From DATATV01 sp035551355 (GTDB lineage: Bacteria; Actinomycetota; Actinomycetes; Mycobacteriales; Pseudonocardiaceae): DNA of 64,000 bases. Within the stretch, counting starts at the first letter, position 1. The number at the start of each line of letters is the position of its first letter. Location: assembly GCA_035551355.1 (NCBI GenBank), contig DASZNF010000107.1, positions 4,934 through 68,933 of the forward strand, given 5' to 3'. The translations under genes and the position numbers were made by a program. Under the pieces are notes generated by a model. It had not been told where the DNA came from. It saw only the letters and a list, made by a program, of their open reading frames with translations, and did no database searches. Shown one piece after another: positions 51,265-59,480 of the stretch.

Positions 51265-51846
51265 ATGGACGAGAACGTTGTGCTCCTTGACGAAACCGGC
51301 CGGGCAAGCGGCGTCGCCGACAAGTACGCCATCCACGGTGCGGACACCCCACTGCACCTCGCCTTCTCCTGCTACGTGTTCGACGACGACGGCCGGTTCC
51401 TGCTCACCCGGCGGGCCTGGTCGAAGCGGACCTGGCCGGGCGTGTGGACCAACAGTTGCTGCGGGCACCCACTGCCCGGGGAACCGGTGGCCGACAGCGT
51501 GCGCAGGCGGCTGCGCGACGAGCTGGGGGTCGCGGTGACCGACCTGGAGCTCGTGCTGCCCGGCTTCCGCTACCGGGCCGAGATGCCCAACGGGGTGGTG
51601 GAGAACGAGATGTGCCCGGTGTTCCGGGCCCGCCTGGCCGGGACGCCCGAGCCCAACCCGGATGAGGTCGCCGAAGTGGACTGGGTCGACTGGGTCGACT
51701 TCACCGCGGCGGTGCGCGACGGGGACCGGGAGGTCTCGCCCTGGTGCGTGCTGCAGATCCAGCGGCTGAGCGGGCTGGGCGGCTCACCGTGGGACTGGGC
51801 GGTCGGCGACCCGGCCGAGCTGCCCCCGGCCGCGCTGGCCAACTGA
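51265..51846 (+). CDS. idi: isopentenyl-diphosphate delta-isomerase, type I
   Basis: 193 residues. The Nudix-like fold has the catalytic Cys in WTNSCCGHPLPGE and the catalytic Glu in NGVVENEMCPVF. YKYAIHG-type and FLLTRRAWSKRTWPGVW motifs confirm type I Idi. It interconverts IPP and DMAPP with Mg2+, Mn2+ or Zn2+. No other isoprenoid gene lies near, so it serves general isoprenoid supply. It is followed by an 839-base gene-free gap containing a 47-nt tandem repeat. Confidence 0.96.
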   Translation: MDENVVLLDETGRASGVADKYAIHGADTPLHLAFSCYVFDDDGRFLLTRRAWSKRTWPGVWTNSCCGHPLPGEPVADSVRRRLRDELGVAVTDLELVLPGFRYRAEMPNGVVENEMCPVFRARLAGTPEPNPDEVAEVDWVDWVDFTAAVRDGDREVSPWCVLQIQRLSGLGGSPWDWAVGDPAELPPAALAN

Positions 51847-51900
51847 GACCCGTCTGGCGCCCGGCCGGCGGCCGGGGGGAACCCAGGCTTGGATCGTGGC

Positions 51901-52144
51901 TGATCGGGCACCTGACGCCCGATCAGCCATCCACGCTTGGCCAGACCAGATCGGGCAGCCGTCGCCTGATCGGCCATCCGCGCTTGGCTCGACCTGATCG
52001 GGCACCTGACGCCCCGGTCGGGCACCCGGCTTGGCTTGATCTGATCGGGCACCTGACGCCCAGTCGGGCGCTCGCGACTGGCCCGACCCCGGTCGAGCGC
52101 TTCGGCTTGCCCGACCCCGATCGGGCGCTTCTGCTTGTCCGGCC
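51901..52144. repeat. 47-nt intergenic tandem repeat (minisatellite)
   Basis: Four 47-base units start at 51901, 51948, 51995 and 52042; three begin with TGATCGGGCACCTGACGCCC and the second is diverged. Two 28-base partial units (52089-52116, 52117-52144) with CGATCGGGCGCTT follow. The array fills part of the 839-base gap 51847-52685. The remainder of the gap (52145-52685) has shorter GCCACCAAGTC and GGTCCGGAG(C/T)GACC repeats and no recognised gene. Confidence 0.82.
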
Positions 52145-52685
52145 CGATCAGGTGGCTGGGCTCGACTCAGCCGGCTCGGAAGTCTCGCGCCACCAAGTCC
52201 GTGCCACCAAGTCTCGCGCCACCCGGTCCGGAGTGACCGGTCCGGAGCGACCGATCCGGCGGGCGTCTCGTTCGATCCAGTCCCGATCGGGCCACCCGTC
52301 CGCGTCGATTCCCGATCGGGTGACCCACCCGGCCTGGACACCATGGGGTGACGTCGAGCCTGGCCTCGGGCTCGCACTGGTCCGTCCGGTGGACGCACCC
52401 TCCGCCGTCTGCCGCTCGTTACCCCGTTCGGGTGGATATCACCTCATGATCGCACGGACGGGTGGCCTAGCGGACACGTGTTGCTCCCATGGTCACGATC
52501 CCAGACCGGTACGGTAACCCTGGCCAGCCACGAAATGGTCATCGTGGATACACAGAGTGACGTCCTTGGTCGCAGTGCGCGATCTCCCGAATTGTGTCCT
52601 CCATCGTGGACCGTTCGAGAGACCATGGTTGCTGAGGTCGGACCGTGGCCAGCGGCAACGGGTGCGGAGAGCGGACGGAGTAGGC

Positions 52686-52847
52686 GTGAACCTGAAGAAG
52701 ATCATCATCGTGTTGGTGGTCGCCTTTGTGCTGTTCTTCCTGATCAGCCAGCCGACCGAGTCGGCCAACGTGGTCACCAACGTGCTGGGCTGGCTCAAGC
52801 AGGGCGCGGAAGCGATCATCACCTTCGTGAAGAGCCTGTTCGCCTGA
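52686..52847 (+). CDS. 53-residue single-pass membrane protein
   Basis: GTG at 52686 opens MNLKKIIIVLVVAFVLFFLI, one hydrophobic segment with a Lys-rich cytosolic start. Then SQPTESANVVTNVLGWLKQG and an amphipathic tail (AEAIITFVKSLFA) follow. It is a plausible real gene: composition and the compact ending are unlike the noncoding surroundings, and similar short proteins are common in Pseudonocardiales. A hairpin, GCCGGCC-n4-GGCCGGC, follows at 52857-52874. Function unknown. Confidence 0.7.
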   Translation: MNLKKIIIVLVVAFVLFFLISQPTESANVVTNVLGWLKQGAEAIITFVKSLFA

Positions 52848-53251
52848 GCGATCCGCCGGCCCTCGGGCCGGCTCATCCGGGCCGCGCGCCGCGCCATCGG
52901 CCGGTGCGGCGCAGGTCCGTGGCGGCCCGTGTCCGGCCGCGATCACCGGCCGCCTCGCGCGCGCCGATCACCGAGTCGATCACCTGCCGATCACCGGTTG
53001 ATCATGGCCGTGATCGCCGTCGTGCCTACCGGGCACGTCCGGAGTCGATCTTCGTTGTGCCTACTCGGCAGTCACTTTCACCCAGCGTCATCAGCGCAGC
53101 GAAACGGGCTCGGGATTGGACCGTCCGGGTGGATTCTGAGACATAACACGCTGGTAACGGCCCTGCTGGCAAACTCAGGTCTAGCGATCTGTCGGTGCGA
53201 CGTCATACGGTGCGCGCATCGGCGTGATCATCAGCCCACGAGGAGGCATGG
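52848..53251. other. gene-free spacer with GATCACC repeats
   Basis: 404 bases without a supported gene. It begins with a 7-bp GC hairpin just after the 53-residue gene. It holds several GATCACCG copies (52940-53000) and a pair of GTGCCTAC-type repeats (53023 and 53055). No promoter consensus is convincing apart from the ribosome site of the next gene. Confidence 0.5.
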
Positions 53252-53749
53252 ATGGTCGAAGATCACGGGGTCGACGAGCTCGTCCGCCAGTGGACGGCGG
53301 AACGGTCCCAAGACGCGGAAGTCACTGAGGCGACCCAGCTCGCTTCCGCCTGGCTCGCGGAGTCCGGCGCGCCGCCCGCAATGCCCGGGATTCCGGGCCA
53401 GCGCGGTCGTGGCGGCTCCGGCGGCTTGTTCTCGGTCGAATCAGCCAGCCCGGCCTACATCGAGGCCATGCGACAACGGCTGCCCGGCGTGCCGGACGAC
53501 CTGCTCGCCTCCGCTGCCACCTGCTGGCAGATGGTCGGCGACATCGTCGAGGCCGAGAAGTGGTGGGATGCCGGGATAAGCCCGTTGGACCAGCGTGCGC
53601 TGGACTACCGGGCGGCTGGTCTCTCGCCTGCCGACCTCGCGCGGCACCTCGGCCCGTACACGGTGCTGGAGCACCTGCGGCGGGGCAGTTCCCCCGCATG
53701 GTGTGTGGCGCGCCTGCGCCGCCAGCGTCGGGACGGGTACGCCTCCTGA
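53252..53749 (+). CDS. hypothetical protein, 165 residues
   Basis: ATG 53252 follows AGGAGG (53241-53246) by five bases, a near-consensus ribosome site. The protein is soluble. It has an acidic N-terminus (VEDHGVDELVRQWTAERSQD), a Gly-rich turn (GQRGRGGSGGLF) and a helical C-terminal half (YIEAMRQRLPGVPDDLLASAATCWQMVGDIVEAEKWWDAGI, LDYRAAGLSPADLARHLGPYTVLEHLRRG). The LSPADLARHLG part resembles a degenerate helix-turn-helix. I know no family for it. It is followed by a lytic transglycosylase gene 59 bases later. Confidence 0.7.
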   Translation: MVEDHGVDELVRQWTAERSQDAEVTEATQLASAWLAESGAPPAMPGIPGQRGRGGSGGLFSVESASPAYIEAMRQRLPGVPDDLLASAATCWQMVGDIVEAEKWWDAGISPLDQRALDYRAAGLSPADLARHLGPYTVLEHLRRGSSPAWCVARLRRQRRDGYAS

Positions 53750-53808
53750 CCCCTATCGGGTCAGGTCGCGGTGCGTAACCGCTGGCCGGGCGTGTCGTTG
53801 TCCTTTGT

Positions 53809-54678
53809 GTGACAGCCCCTGACCGGTCGGCGGAGAGCGCCGTATCCACCGCTGAGCCCGCACGAGGGCGTTCCGGTTTCGGTCTGCTCGGCCGACTCGG
53901 GCTGGTGGCTCTGGTGCTCGTCGTGGGAGCGGGTGGCGTCTGGTTGCTGACCAGAGCCACCGCCCCGAAACCCGGTCTCTCCGCGGCGGATGTGCCTGCC
54001 CTGCAGGTGCAACCGGCCCAGGTGTCGCCGGGTGCGGCTGTGCCGGTCAGCCTGACCGCGGCCGACCCGGGCGGTCAGTCGGGCGGTCAGGGCGCCACCA
54101 GCCAACCGGGCTCGCTGTCCCAGTGGGCCGGGGTGGTGGCCGCGGCCACCGGCATCCCGGAGACCGCGGTGGCCGCCTACGGCAACGCGGAACTGGCCAT
54201 GCGCAGCCAGGAACCGGCCTGCCAGATCTCCTGGGCCACGCTGGCCGGGATCGGCCGGATCGAGTCGGACCACGGTCAGTTCGGCGGGGCGCACCTGCAG
54301 GCCAACGGCGAGGAGACCAGGCCGATCATCGGCGTGCCGCTGGATGGCACCGGCGGTGTGGCGAACATCCCGGACACCGATCATGGCGCGCTGGACGGCG
54401 ACCCCACCCACGACCGTGCGGTCGGGCCGATGCAGTTCCTGCCCTCCACCTGGCGCGACTACAGCACCGCCGACCCGGAGAACATCAACAACGCCGCCCT
54501 GGTGGCCGCGCAGTACCTGTGCCTTGGCGGCCGGGACATGGGCAGCGCCGCCGGCTGGTGGGACGGGATCCTGTCCTACAACAACTCGGTGGACTACGCG
54601 CAGAAGGTGTTCGGGCAGGCCGACAGTTACGCCCGCGAAGCGTACAAAGCGCTCACCGGGAGCAGCGGGACGCACTGA
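53809..54678 (+). CDS. membrane-anchored lytic transglycosylase (SLT_2/MltB-like)
   Basis: 289 residues from GTG. One N-terminal membrane anchor (LLGRLGLVALVLVVGAGGVWLLT) precedes a Pro/Gly/Ser-rich linker. The catalytic domain (from about residue 105) has the catalytic Glu in ISWATLAGIGRIESDHGQFGG and the substrate motif DRAVGPMQFLPSTWRDYS, then WWDGILSYNNSVDYAQKVF. It cleaves the glycan strands of peptidoglycan outside the membrane. This architecture is common in actinobacteria and may act in cell-wall remodelling or resuscitation. Confidence 0.92.
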   Translation: MTAPDRSAESAVSTAEPARGRSGFGLLGRLGLVALVLVVGAGGVWLLTRATAPKPGLSAADVPALQVQPAQVSPGAAVPVSLTAADPGGQSGGQGATSQPGSLSQWAGVVAAATGIPETAVAAYGNAELAMRSQEPACQISWATLAGIGRIESDHGQFGGAHLQANGEETRPIIGVPLDGTGGVANIPDTDHGALDGDPTHDRAVGPMQFLPSTWRDYSTADPENINNAALVAAQYLCLGGRDMGSAAGWWDGILSYNNSVDYAQKVFGQADSYAREAYKALTGSSGTH

Positions 54679-54742
54679 CGGCATAACGGATCCCGCCCGA
54701 CCGTGGCGGGGGTCACGCCAGGCCCGGTGCTAGCGTCGAAGC

Positions 54743-55171
54743 GTGCGGCGCAGCGGTTTTCTCAGCTCGCGAACGCTGGCCATCGTGGCGGTCAGCGTCT
54801 TCGCGCTGATCGGCTGCTGCCTGCTCGCCTGGTGGCAGTGGACCCGCTACGAATCGGCCAGCGGCACCCTGCAGAACCTCGGTTACGTGCTGCAGTGGCC
54901 GCTGTTCGGGTTCTTCCCGGGGTTCATGTTCTGGCGCATCCACAAGGCGGCTCAGCAGGCTCGCGAGGAGTCCGCGCCGGAGGCGGCCGTCGTGCCCGAG
55001 CAGCGCCCGGCGCGGACCGCCGGACAGGTCCCGGCCGAGAGTGCGCCGGACTGGACCGATCAGCTGGTCTACCGGCAGAACCGCACCGTCGACGCGGCCG
55101 AGACCGATCCGGAACTCGCCGCCTACAACTCGTACCTGGCCACCCTTTCCGCCCGGGAGCAACACACATGA
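54743..55171 (+). CDS. LprD-like membrane protein
   Basis: 142 residues from GTG. The first 60 residues carry two hydrophobic segments (LAIVAVSVFALIGCCLLAWWQW and LGYVLQWPLFGFFPGFMFW) linked by TRYESASGTLQN. This resembles mycobacterial LprD (Rv1343c by memory), which sits beside the DUF3817 gene Rv1342c, the same pairing as here. The soluble tail is Ala/Glu-rich. The stop overlaps the DUF3817 start by ATGA. Function unknown. Confidence 0.78.
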   Translation: MRRSGFLSSRTLAIVAVSVFALIGCCLLAWWQWTRYESASGTLQNLGYVLQWPLFGFFPGFMFWRIHKAAQQAREESAPEAAVVPEQRPARTAGQVPAESAPDWTDQLVYRQNRTVDAAETDPELAAYNSYLATLSAREQHT

Positions 55172-55521
55172 CCGCAGAGCCCGTCACCACCGACGCCGAC
55201 GAGCGGCGCGCGCGGCAGATCACCGGCGCGCTGGGCCGCTACCGGGTCATCGCCTACGTGGTGGGTGTCGGCCTGCTCGCGCTGACCGTGGCGACCATCC
55301 TGGACTGGGGTTTCGGCATCCCGCAGTACGCCGAGGTGATCGGCCCGCTGCACGGCTTCCTCTACATGATCTACCTGGCGCTGGGCATCGATCTGGCGCT
55401 GAAGTCGCGCTGGTCGATCGTGGGCACCGTGCTGGTGCTGCTGGCCGGCACCATCCCGTTCCTGTCTTTCGTGGCCGAACGCCAGGTCACCACCCGGGTC
55501 AGGCAGGGCCGCAAGCTCTAG
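55168..55521 (+). CDS. DUF3817 membrane protein
   Basis: 117 residues. Three membrane segments (RVIAYVVGVGLLALTVATIL, IGPLHGFLYMIYLALGIDLAL, WSIVGTVLVLLAGTIPFLSFVAE) with the family motif GPLHGFLYMIYL. DUF3817 proteins are small inner-membrane proteins of unknown function in many actinobacteria. The ATG overlaps the LprD-like stop. The stop overlaps the convergent MerR stop by three bases. Confidence 0.9.
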   Translation: MTAEPVTTDADERRARQITGALGRYRVIAYVVGVGLLALTVATILDWGFGIPQYAEVIGPLHGFLYMIYLALGIDLALKSRWSIVGTVLVLLAGTIPFLSFVAERQVTTRVRQGRKL

Positions 55522-55943
55522 TCCTGGCTCGCGGTCTGCTCCGGCGTCGGCCCGCCCGGACCCAGCCGATGGCCGACCGCCTCCTGGAACAGCGGGCATT
55601 CGGTGATGTCCTCGTGCGGGCAGTTCAGCGCATGTCCGAGCATGTCGTGCGCCTTGTGCAGGCGGCGCAGGTTCTCCTCGACGTCGAGGATCTTGTCCTT
55701 GACCATGTCCCGCCAGATCAGCCGGCCGGAGTTGCGGTGCTCGGCGAACCGGCCGATCTCGGCCAGGGTGAACCCGGCGTCCTGGCACAGCTTCAGCAGT
55801 GCCACCTCGACCCGGGCCCGTTCGTCGTAGCGGCGTTGACCCGATTGCCTGGCATCCGGTGCCAGTAGCCCCCGGCGTTCCCAGAAGCGGATGGTCGAGG
55901 TGGGCACCCCGCAGGACTGGGCCAGTTGTCCGATGGTGAGCAC
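55518..55943 (-). CDS. MerR-family regulator divergent from a cytochrome P450
   Basis: 141 residues from GTG 55941-55943 (VLTIGQLAQSCGVPTSTIRFWERRGLL), which has AAGGGG six bases upstream; an ATG at 55967 would overlap the operator. The HTH is followed by the MerR dimerisation helix (LLKLCQDAGFTLAEIGRFAEH). The C-terminal part has cysteines in LNCPHEDITECPLFQ, a possible metal or redox site. It is divergent from a P450 gene, and a MerR-type promoter with a TTGAACCATGGTTCAA palindrome lies between. Confidence 0.88.
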   Translation of the reverse strand: MLTIGQLAQSCGVPTSTIRFWERRGLLAPDARQSGQRRYDERARVEVALLKLCQDAGFTLAEIGRFAEHRNSGRLIWRDMVKDKILDVEENLRRLHKAHDMLGHALNCPHEDITECPLFQEAVGHRLGPGGPTPEQTASQD

Positions 55944-55953
55944 GCGCGTCCCC

Positions 55954-55984
55954 TTGACTTGAACCATGGTTCAAGGATCAGTGT
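55954..55984 (+). promoter_or_regulatory. MerR-type promoter and operator of the P450 gene
   Basis: TTGACT (-35, 55954-55959) is followed by the 16-base perfect palindrome TTGAACCATGGTTCAA (55959-55974) and, after a 19-base spacer, CAGTGT (-10 position, 55979-55984). A long spacer with a palindrome inside is the hallmark of MerR-activated promoters. Transcription would begin at or next to the ATG at 55992. Confidence 0.65.
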
Positions 55985-57206
55985 GACCCACATGACGCTC
56001 GCCCACCAGGACACCCTGCTCAGCCTGTTCGACCCGGCCAACCGGCCCAACCCGTACCCGCTGTACGAGACGCTGCGCGAGGCCGCGCCGTTCTCCCGGT
56101 GGGAGGGCGCGCTGACCGTGCTGGGCGAGCACGCCACCTGCACGAAGGTGCTGCGCGACCCCACGCTGTCCAGCGACCGCACGCGCAGCCGGATGAAGCG
56201 GACCCTGGGCGCCGAGGACAACGTCCGGCCGACCTCGTTCCTGTCCATGGACCCGCCCGATCACACCCGGCTGCGCCGGCTGGTGTCCAAGGCGTTCACC
56301 CCGCGGGTGATCGCCGCGCTGGAGCCGCGCATCCGGGAGGTGGTGGACGAACTGGTCGCCGGTTTCGCCGGGACCGGCGAGTTCGACGTGGTCAGCCAGT
56401 TCGGCTACCCGCTGCCGGTGTTGATCATCACCGAGCTGCTGGGCGTGCCGCACACCGACCACGAGCAGTTCGAGAAGTGGTCCAAGCTGCTGGTGCGCGG
56501 ACTGGACCCGGCGATGGCGGTCACCGACGAGGCCGAGATCGAGCAGATCCAGAGCGCGGTCGCCGAGTTCTCGGTCTACTTCACCGAGCTGATCGCGCAG
56601 CGGCGAGCCGCGCCCGGCGAGGATCTGCTGTCCGGTCTGGTGCAGATCGAGGAACAGGGCGACCGGCTGACCATGGAGGAGCTGATCAGCACCTGCGTGC
56701 TGCTGCTGGTGGCCGGGCACGAGACCACCGCCAACCTGATCGCCAACGGGGTGCTGGCCCTGCTGCGCCACCCCGATCAGCTGGCCGAGCTGCGGGCCGA
56801 CCCGGCGCTGGTGGCCGGCACGGTCGAGGAGACCCTGCGCTACGACCCGCCGGTGCAGCTGACCACCCGGATCGTGCGGGAAACGACCCGGTTCGGCGAG
56901 GTCGAAGTGCCCGAGGACGGCGTACTGCTGGTGCTGCTGGCCGCGGCCAACCGGGACCCGGCGGTGTTCGCCGACCCGGACCGGTTCGACATCCACCGGG
57001 ACGCCCGGGCCCACCTGTCCTTCGCCGCGGGCGCGCACTTCTGCCTCGGCGCGAACCTGGCCCGGCTGGAGGCGAACATCGCGCTGTCGGCCTTCGCGAA
57101 CCGGATCGTGGCGCCGGAGCTGGACGAGAGCCGGCTGCGGTACCGGCCGCACGTGAACCTGCGCGGGCCGGAGGAGTTCGTGGTCGGTTTCGGCGGGGTG
57201 CGCTAA
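55983..57206 (+). CDS. cytochrome P450
   Basis: About 407 residues from GTG 55983, five bases after AAGGA; ATG 55992 is the alternative. P450 landmarks: I-helix LLVAGHETTANLIANG near residue 240, ExxR in EETLRYDPPVQL near 280, and the heme loop FAAGAHFCLGANLARLE with the cysteine ligand near 350. N-terminal DPANRPNPYPLYETLRE is typical of the CYP105/107-like actinobacterial class. A ferredoxin partner is not encoded nearby. The MerR regulator is divergent. The stop overlaps the convergent kinase stop by three bases. The substrate is unknown. Confidence 0.93.
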   Translation: MTHMTLAHQDTLLSLFDPANRPNPYPLYETLREAAPFSRWEGALTVLGEHATCTKVLRDPTLSSDRTRSRMKRTLGAEDNVRPTSFLSMDPPDHTRLRRLVSKAFTPRVIAALEPRIREVVDELVAGFAGTGEFDVVSQFGYPLPVLIITELLGVPHTDHEQFEKWSKLLVRGLDPAMAVTDEAEIEQIQSAVAEFSVYFTELIAQRRAAPGEDLLSGLVQIEEQGDRLTMEELISTCVLLLVAGHETTANLIANGVLALLRHPDQLAELRADPALVAGTVEETLRYDPPVQLTTRIVRETTRFGEVEVPEDGVLLVLLAAANRDPAVFADPDRFDIHRDARAHLSFAAGAHFCLGANLARLEANIALSAFANRIVAPELDESRLRYRPHVNLRGPEEFVVGFGGVR

Positions 57207-58681
57207 CCGGCCGGGAGCAGGACGCGGAACCGAGTACCGGCGCCGGGGGCGGAGAACAGTTCGATGCGGCCGCGGTGCGCGGTCACGATCGACGCCGTGA
57301 TGGCCAGGCCGAGGCCGCTGCCGTTGCGGTGCCGGGCGTGCGCCTCCTCGGTGCGGTAGAACCGGTCGAACACCCGGGGCGCCTGCTCGGCCGACAGGCC
57401 GGGGCCGGCGTCGGCCACCTCGATGAGCACCGGGCGGCGGCCCGCGTTGTCCTGGCCGGCCGCGGCGACCGGAACCGGGCCGCGCCGGGAGGCGTACGGG
57501 CGGTCCACGGTGACCCGGACCGGAGTGCCGGCCGGGGTGTGGGTGAGCGCGTTGGACACCAGGTTGGTGATGACCGCGCGCAGCTGGTACTCGTCGCCGA
57601 GCACGTGCTGCGGGCCGTTGGGGGTGCCCAAGGTCACCGGGCGCTCCGGGTCGCGGGCCCGGGCGTCGTGCACCGCGTCGGCGGCCAGCACCAGAACGTC
57701 CACATCGGACAGATTGAGCGGGCGCTGCTCGTCCATCCGGGCCAGCAGCAACAGATCGTCCACCAGTCGGCCCATCCGGGTGGCCTCATCCTCGATCCGC
57801 CGCATCAGTCTGTCCACATCGGACTGTTCCGGCGCGCCGCCCTGCCGGTGCAGTTCGGCGAAGCCGCGGATGGAGGTCAGCGGAGTGCGCAGCTCGTGCG
57901 AGGCGTCCGCGACGAATCGGCGCAGCCGTTGCTGCGACTCCTCCCGTTGGCGCATCGCCGAGGCCAGTCGGGCCAGCATGGTGTTCAGCGCCACGCCCAG
58001 CCGGCCGGTCTCGGTGCGGTCGTCGGTGTCGGGCACCCGCCGGTCCAGCTCGCCCCTCGCGATCGCGCCCGCGGTCTGCTCGATCCGGGTCAGCGGGCGC
58101 AAACCCAGTCGTACCAACAAAGTACCCAGCACGCCGAGGCCGACCAGGACCACCGCGCCGACCACCAGCTCGATCTCCAGCAGGTGCTGCACGGCCGCGT
58201 CGGCATTGCCAAGGGACAACGCGATCGCCACCAGCCGGCCGTCCGGGGTGGACACGGCCAGCACCCGCCAGGAACTGCCGCCGGCCAGATCGGGCACGGT
58301 GAACGGCTGTCCGCCGGTCACCTGCGGGGACTGGGCGGTCAACGCGGGCAGCTGCGGGCCGTTGGTGGCGCCGGGTGGACGGCCCAGCACCAGTTTCTGA
58401 GTGCCGCGGTACACGGTGATCCGGTAGTCGGTGGGCACCGCCAGCCGGTTGGTGTCGGTGGTCAGCTTCGCCGGCACCACGCCGCTGGCCCAGGGCTCGC
58501 TGGTCAGCTGCAACTGCGCGTCCACCCGCTGGAGCTGGGAGTGCCACAGCAGCACGACATTGGCCACGCCGACCACCGCCAGCCCGCCCGCGGACAGCAC
58601 CAGCAGCGCCGCGATCAGCCGGGCCCGCAGGGTCCACGGCCGGCGGCGCCGCCAGCGCGGCCGGGCGCCGGAGTCAGTCAC
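57203..58681 (-). CDS. sensor histidine kinase
   Basis: 492 residues from GTG 58679-58681, overlapping the response regulator stop by eight bases. First membrane segment near residues 21-45 (LIAALLVLSAGGLAVVGVANVVLLW), a 120-residue extracytoplasmic sensor, a second segment near 168-190, then HAMP. The phosphoacceptor His is in FVADASHELRTPLTSIRGFAEL near 265; the N-box is NLVSNALTHTPAGTP; the G boxes are VADAGPGLS and GSGLGLAI. It resembles the TcrY/MprB-type kinases of actinobacteria. It ends the four-gene glycosyltransferase-two-component operon. Confidence 0.93.
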   Translation of the reverse strand: MTDSGARPRWRRRRPWTLRARLIAALLVLSAGGLAVVGVANVVLLWHSQLQRVDAQLQLTSEPWASGVVPAKLTTDTNRLAVPTDYRITVYRGTQKLVLGRPPGATNGPQLPALTAQSPQVTGGQPFTVPDLAGGSSWRVLAVSTPDGRLVAIALSLGNADAAVQHLLEIELVVGAVVLVGLGVLGTLLVRLGLRPLTRIEQTAGAIARGELDRRVPDTDDRTETGRLGVALNTMLARLASAMRQREESQQRLRRFVADASHELRTPLTSIRGFAELHRQGGAPEQSDVDRLMRRIEDEATRMGRLVDDLLLLARMDEQRPLNLSDVDVLVLAADAVHDARARDPERPVTLGTPNGPQHVLGDEYQLRAVITNLVSNALTHTPAGTPVRVTVDRPYASRRGPVPVAAAGQDNAGRRPVLIEVADAGPGLSAEQAPRVFDRFYRTEEAHARHRNGSGLGLAITASIVTAHRGRIELFSAPGAGTRFRVLLPAG

Positions 58682-59420
58682 TGTCCTCGCTGGGCAGCCG
58701 CAGCGTGTAGCCGACACCGCGGACGGTGTGGATCATCGACCGGTTGCCGGTGTCGATCTTCTTGCGCAGATAGGAGATGTAGGACTCCACGATCCGGCTG
58801 TCCCCGCCGTACTCGTAGTTCCACACCCGGTCCAGGATCTGCGCCTTGCTGACCACCCGCTCGGCGTTGACCAGCAGGTAGCGCAACAGGTTGAACTCGG
58901 TCGGGGACAGCTCCACCAGCCGGCCGGCCCGGCGCACCTCGTGCGCGTCCTCGTCCATGGTCAGGTCGGCGTAGCCGAGGTGCCCGTCCACCAGGCCGTC
59001 CTCGGTGGCGTGCGTGCGGCGCAGGATGGCCCGCAGCCGCAGCACCACCTCCTCCAGGCTGAACGGCTTGGTGACGTAGTCGTCCCCGCCCACGGTCAGC
59101 CCGGCGATGCGGTCCTCCACCGAGTCGCGGGCGGTCAGGAACAGCACCGGCACGCCGTCCTGGGCGGTGCGCATTCGCCGGGCCAGGGCGAACCCGTCGG
59201 TGTCGGGCAGCATCACGTCCAGTACCACGATGTCCGGCCGGTCGGCGGCGAACAGCGTCATCGCGTGCGCGCCGCTGGCGGCGGTGCGCACCTCGAAACC
59301 GCTCAGCCGCAGGGCCGCGGTGAGCAGTTCGAGGATGTTCGGTTCGTCGTCGACCACCAGCACCCGGGCAGCGTTCCCGGCATTGTGCGCACCCACGCTG
59401 TCAGACTCGCCCGCGAACAT
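58674..59420 (-). CDS. OmpR/PhoB-family response regulator
   Basis: 248 residues from ATG 59418-59420. The receiver has ARVLVVDDEPNILELLTAAL, phospho-Asp in DIVVLDVMLPDTDGFALARRM and Lys in VGGDDYVTKPFSLEEVV. The C-terminal winged helix is VELSPTEFNLLRYLLVNAERVVSKAQILDRVW through YISYLRKKIDTG. It resembles TcrA/MprA-class regulators. It lies 60 bases behind the PMT-type glycosyltransferase gene and is read in the same direction, so it is probably in the same operon. Confidence 0.93.
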   Translation of the reverse strand: MFAGESDSVGAHNAGNAARVLVVDDEPNILELLTAALRLSGFEVRTAASGAHAMTLFAADRPDIVVLDVMLPDTDGFALARRMRTAQDGVPVLFLTARDSVEDRIAGLTVGGDDYVTKPFSLEEVVLRLRAILRRTHATEDGLVDGHLGYADLTMDEDAHEVRRAGRLVELSPTEFNLLRYLLVNAERVVSKAQILDRVWNYEYGGDSRIVESYISYLRKKIDTGNRSMIHTVRGVGYTLRLPSEDSD

Positions 59421-59480
59421 GGACGAATCCTGTGAGCTGTCTGGAAGGCGGCTGAGAATCCGCCGGGTGCGCACGCCCGG

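Noticed and set aside
51570..52400. Leftward open frames across idi and the 47-nt repeat array
   Set aside because: They are antisense to idi or composed of the tandem repeat, without starts or motifs.
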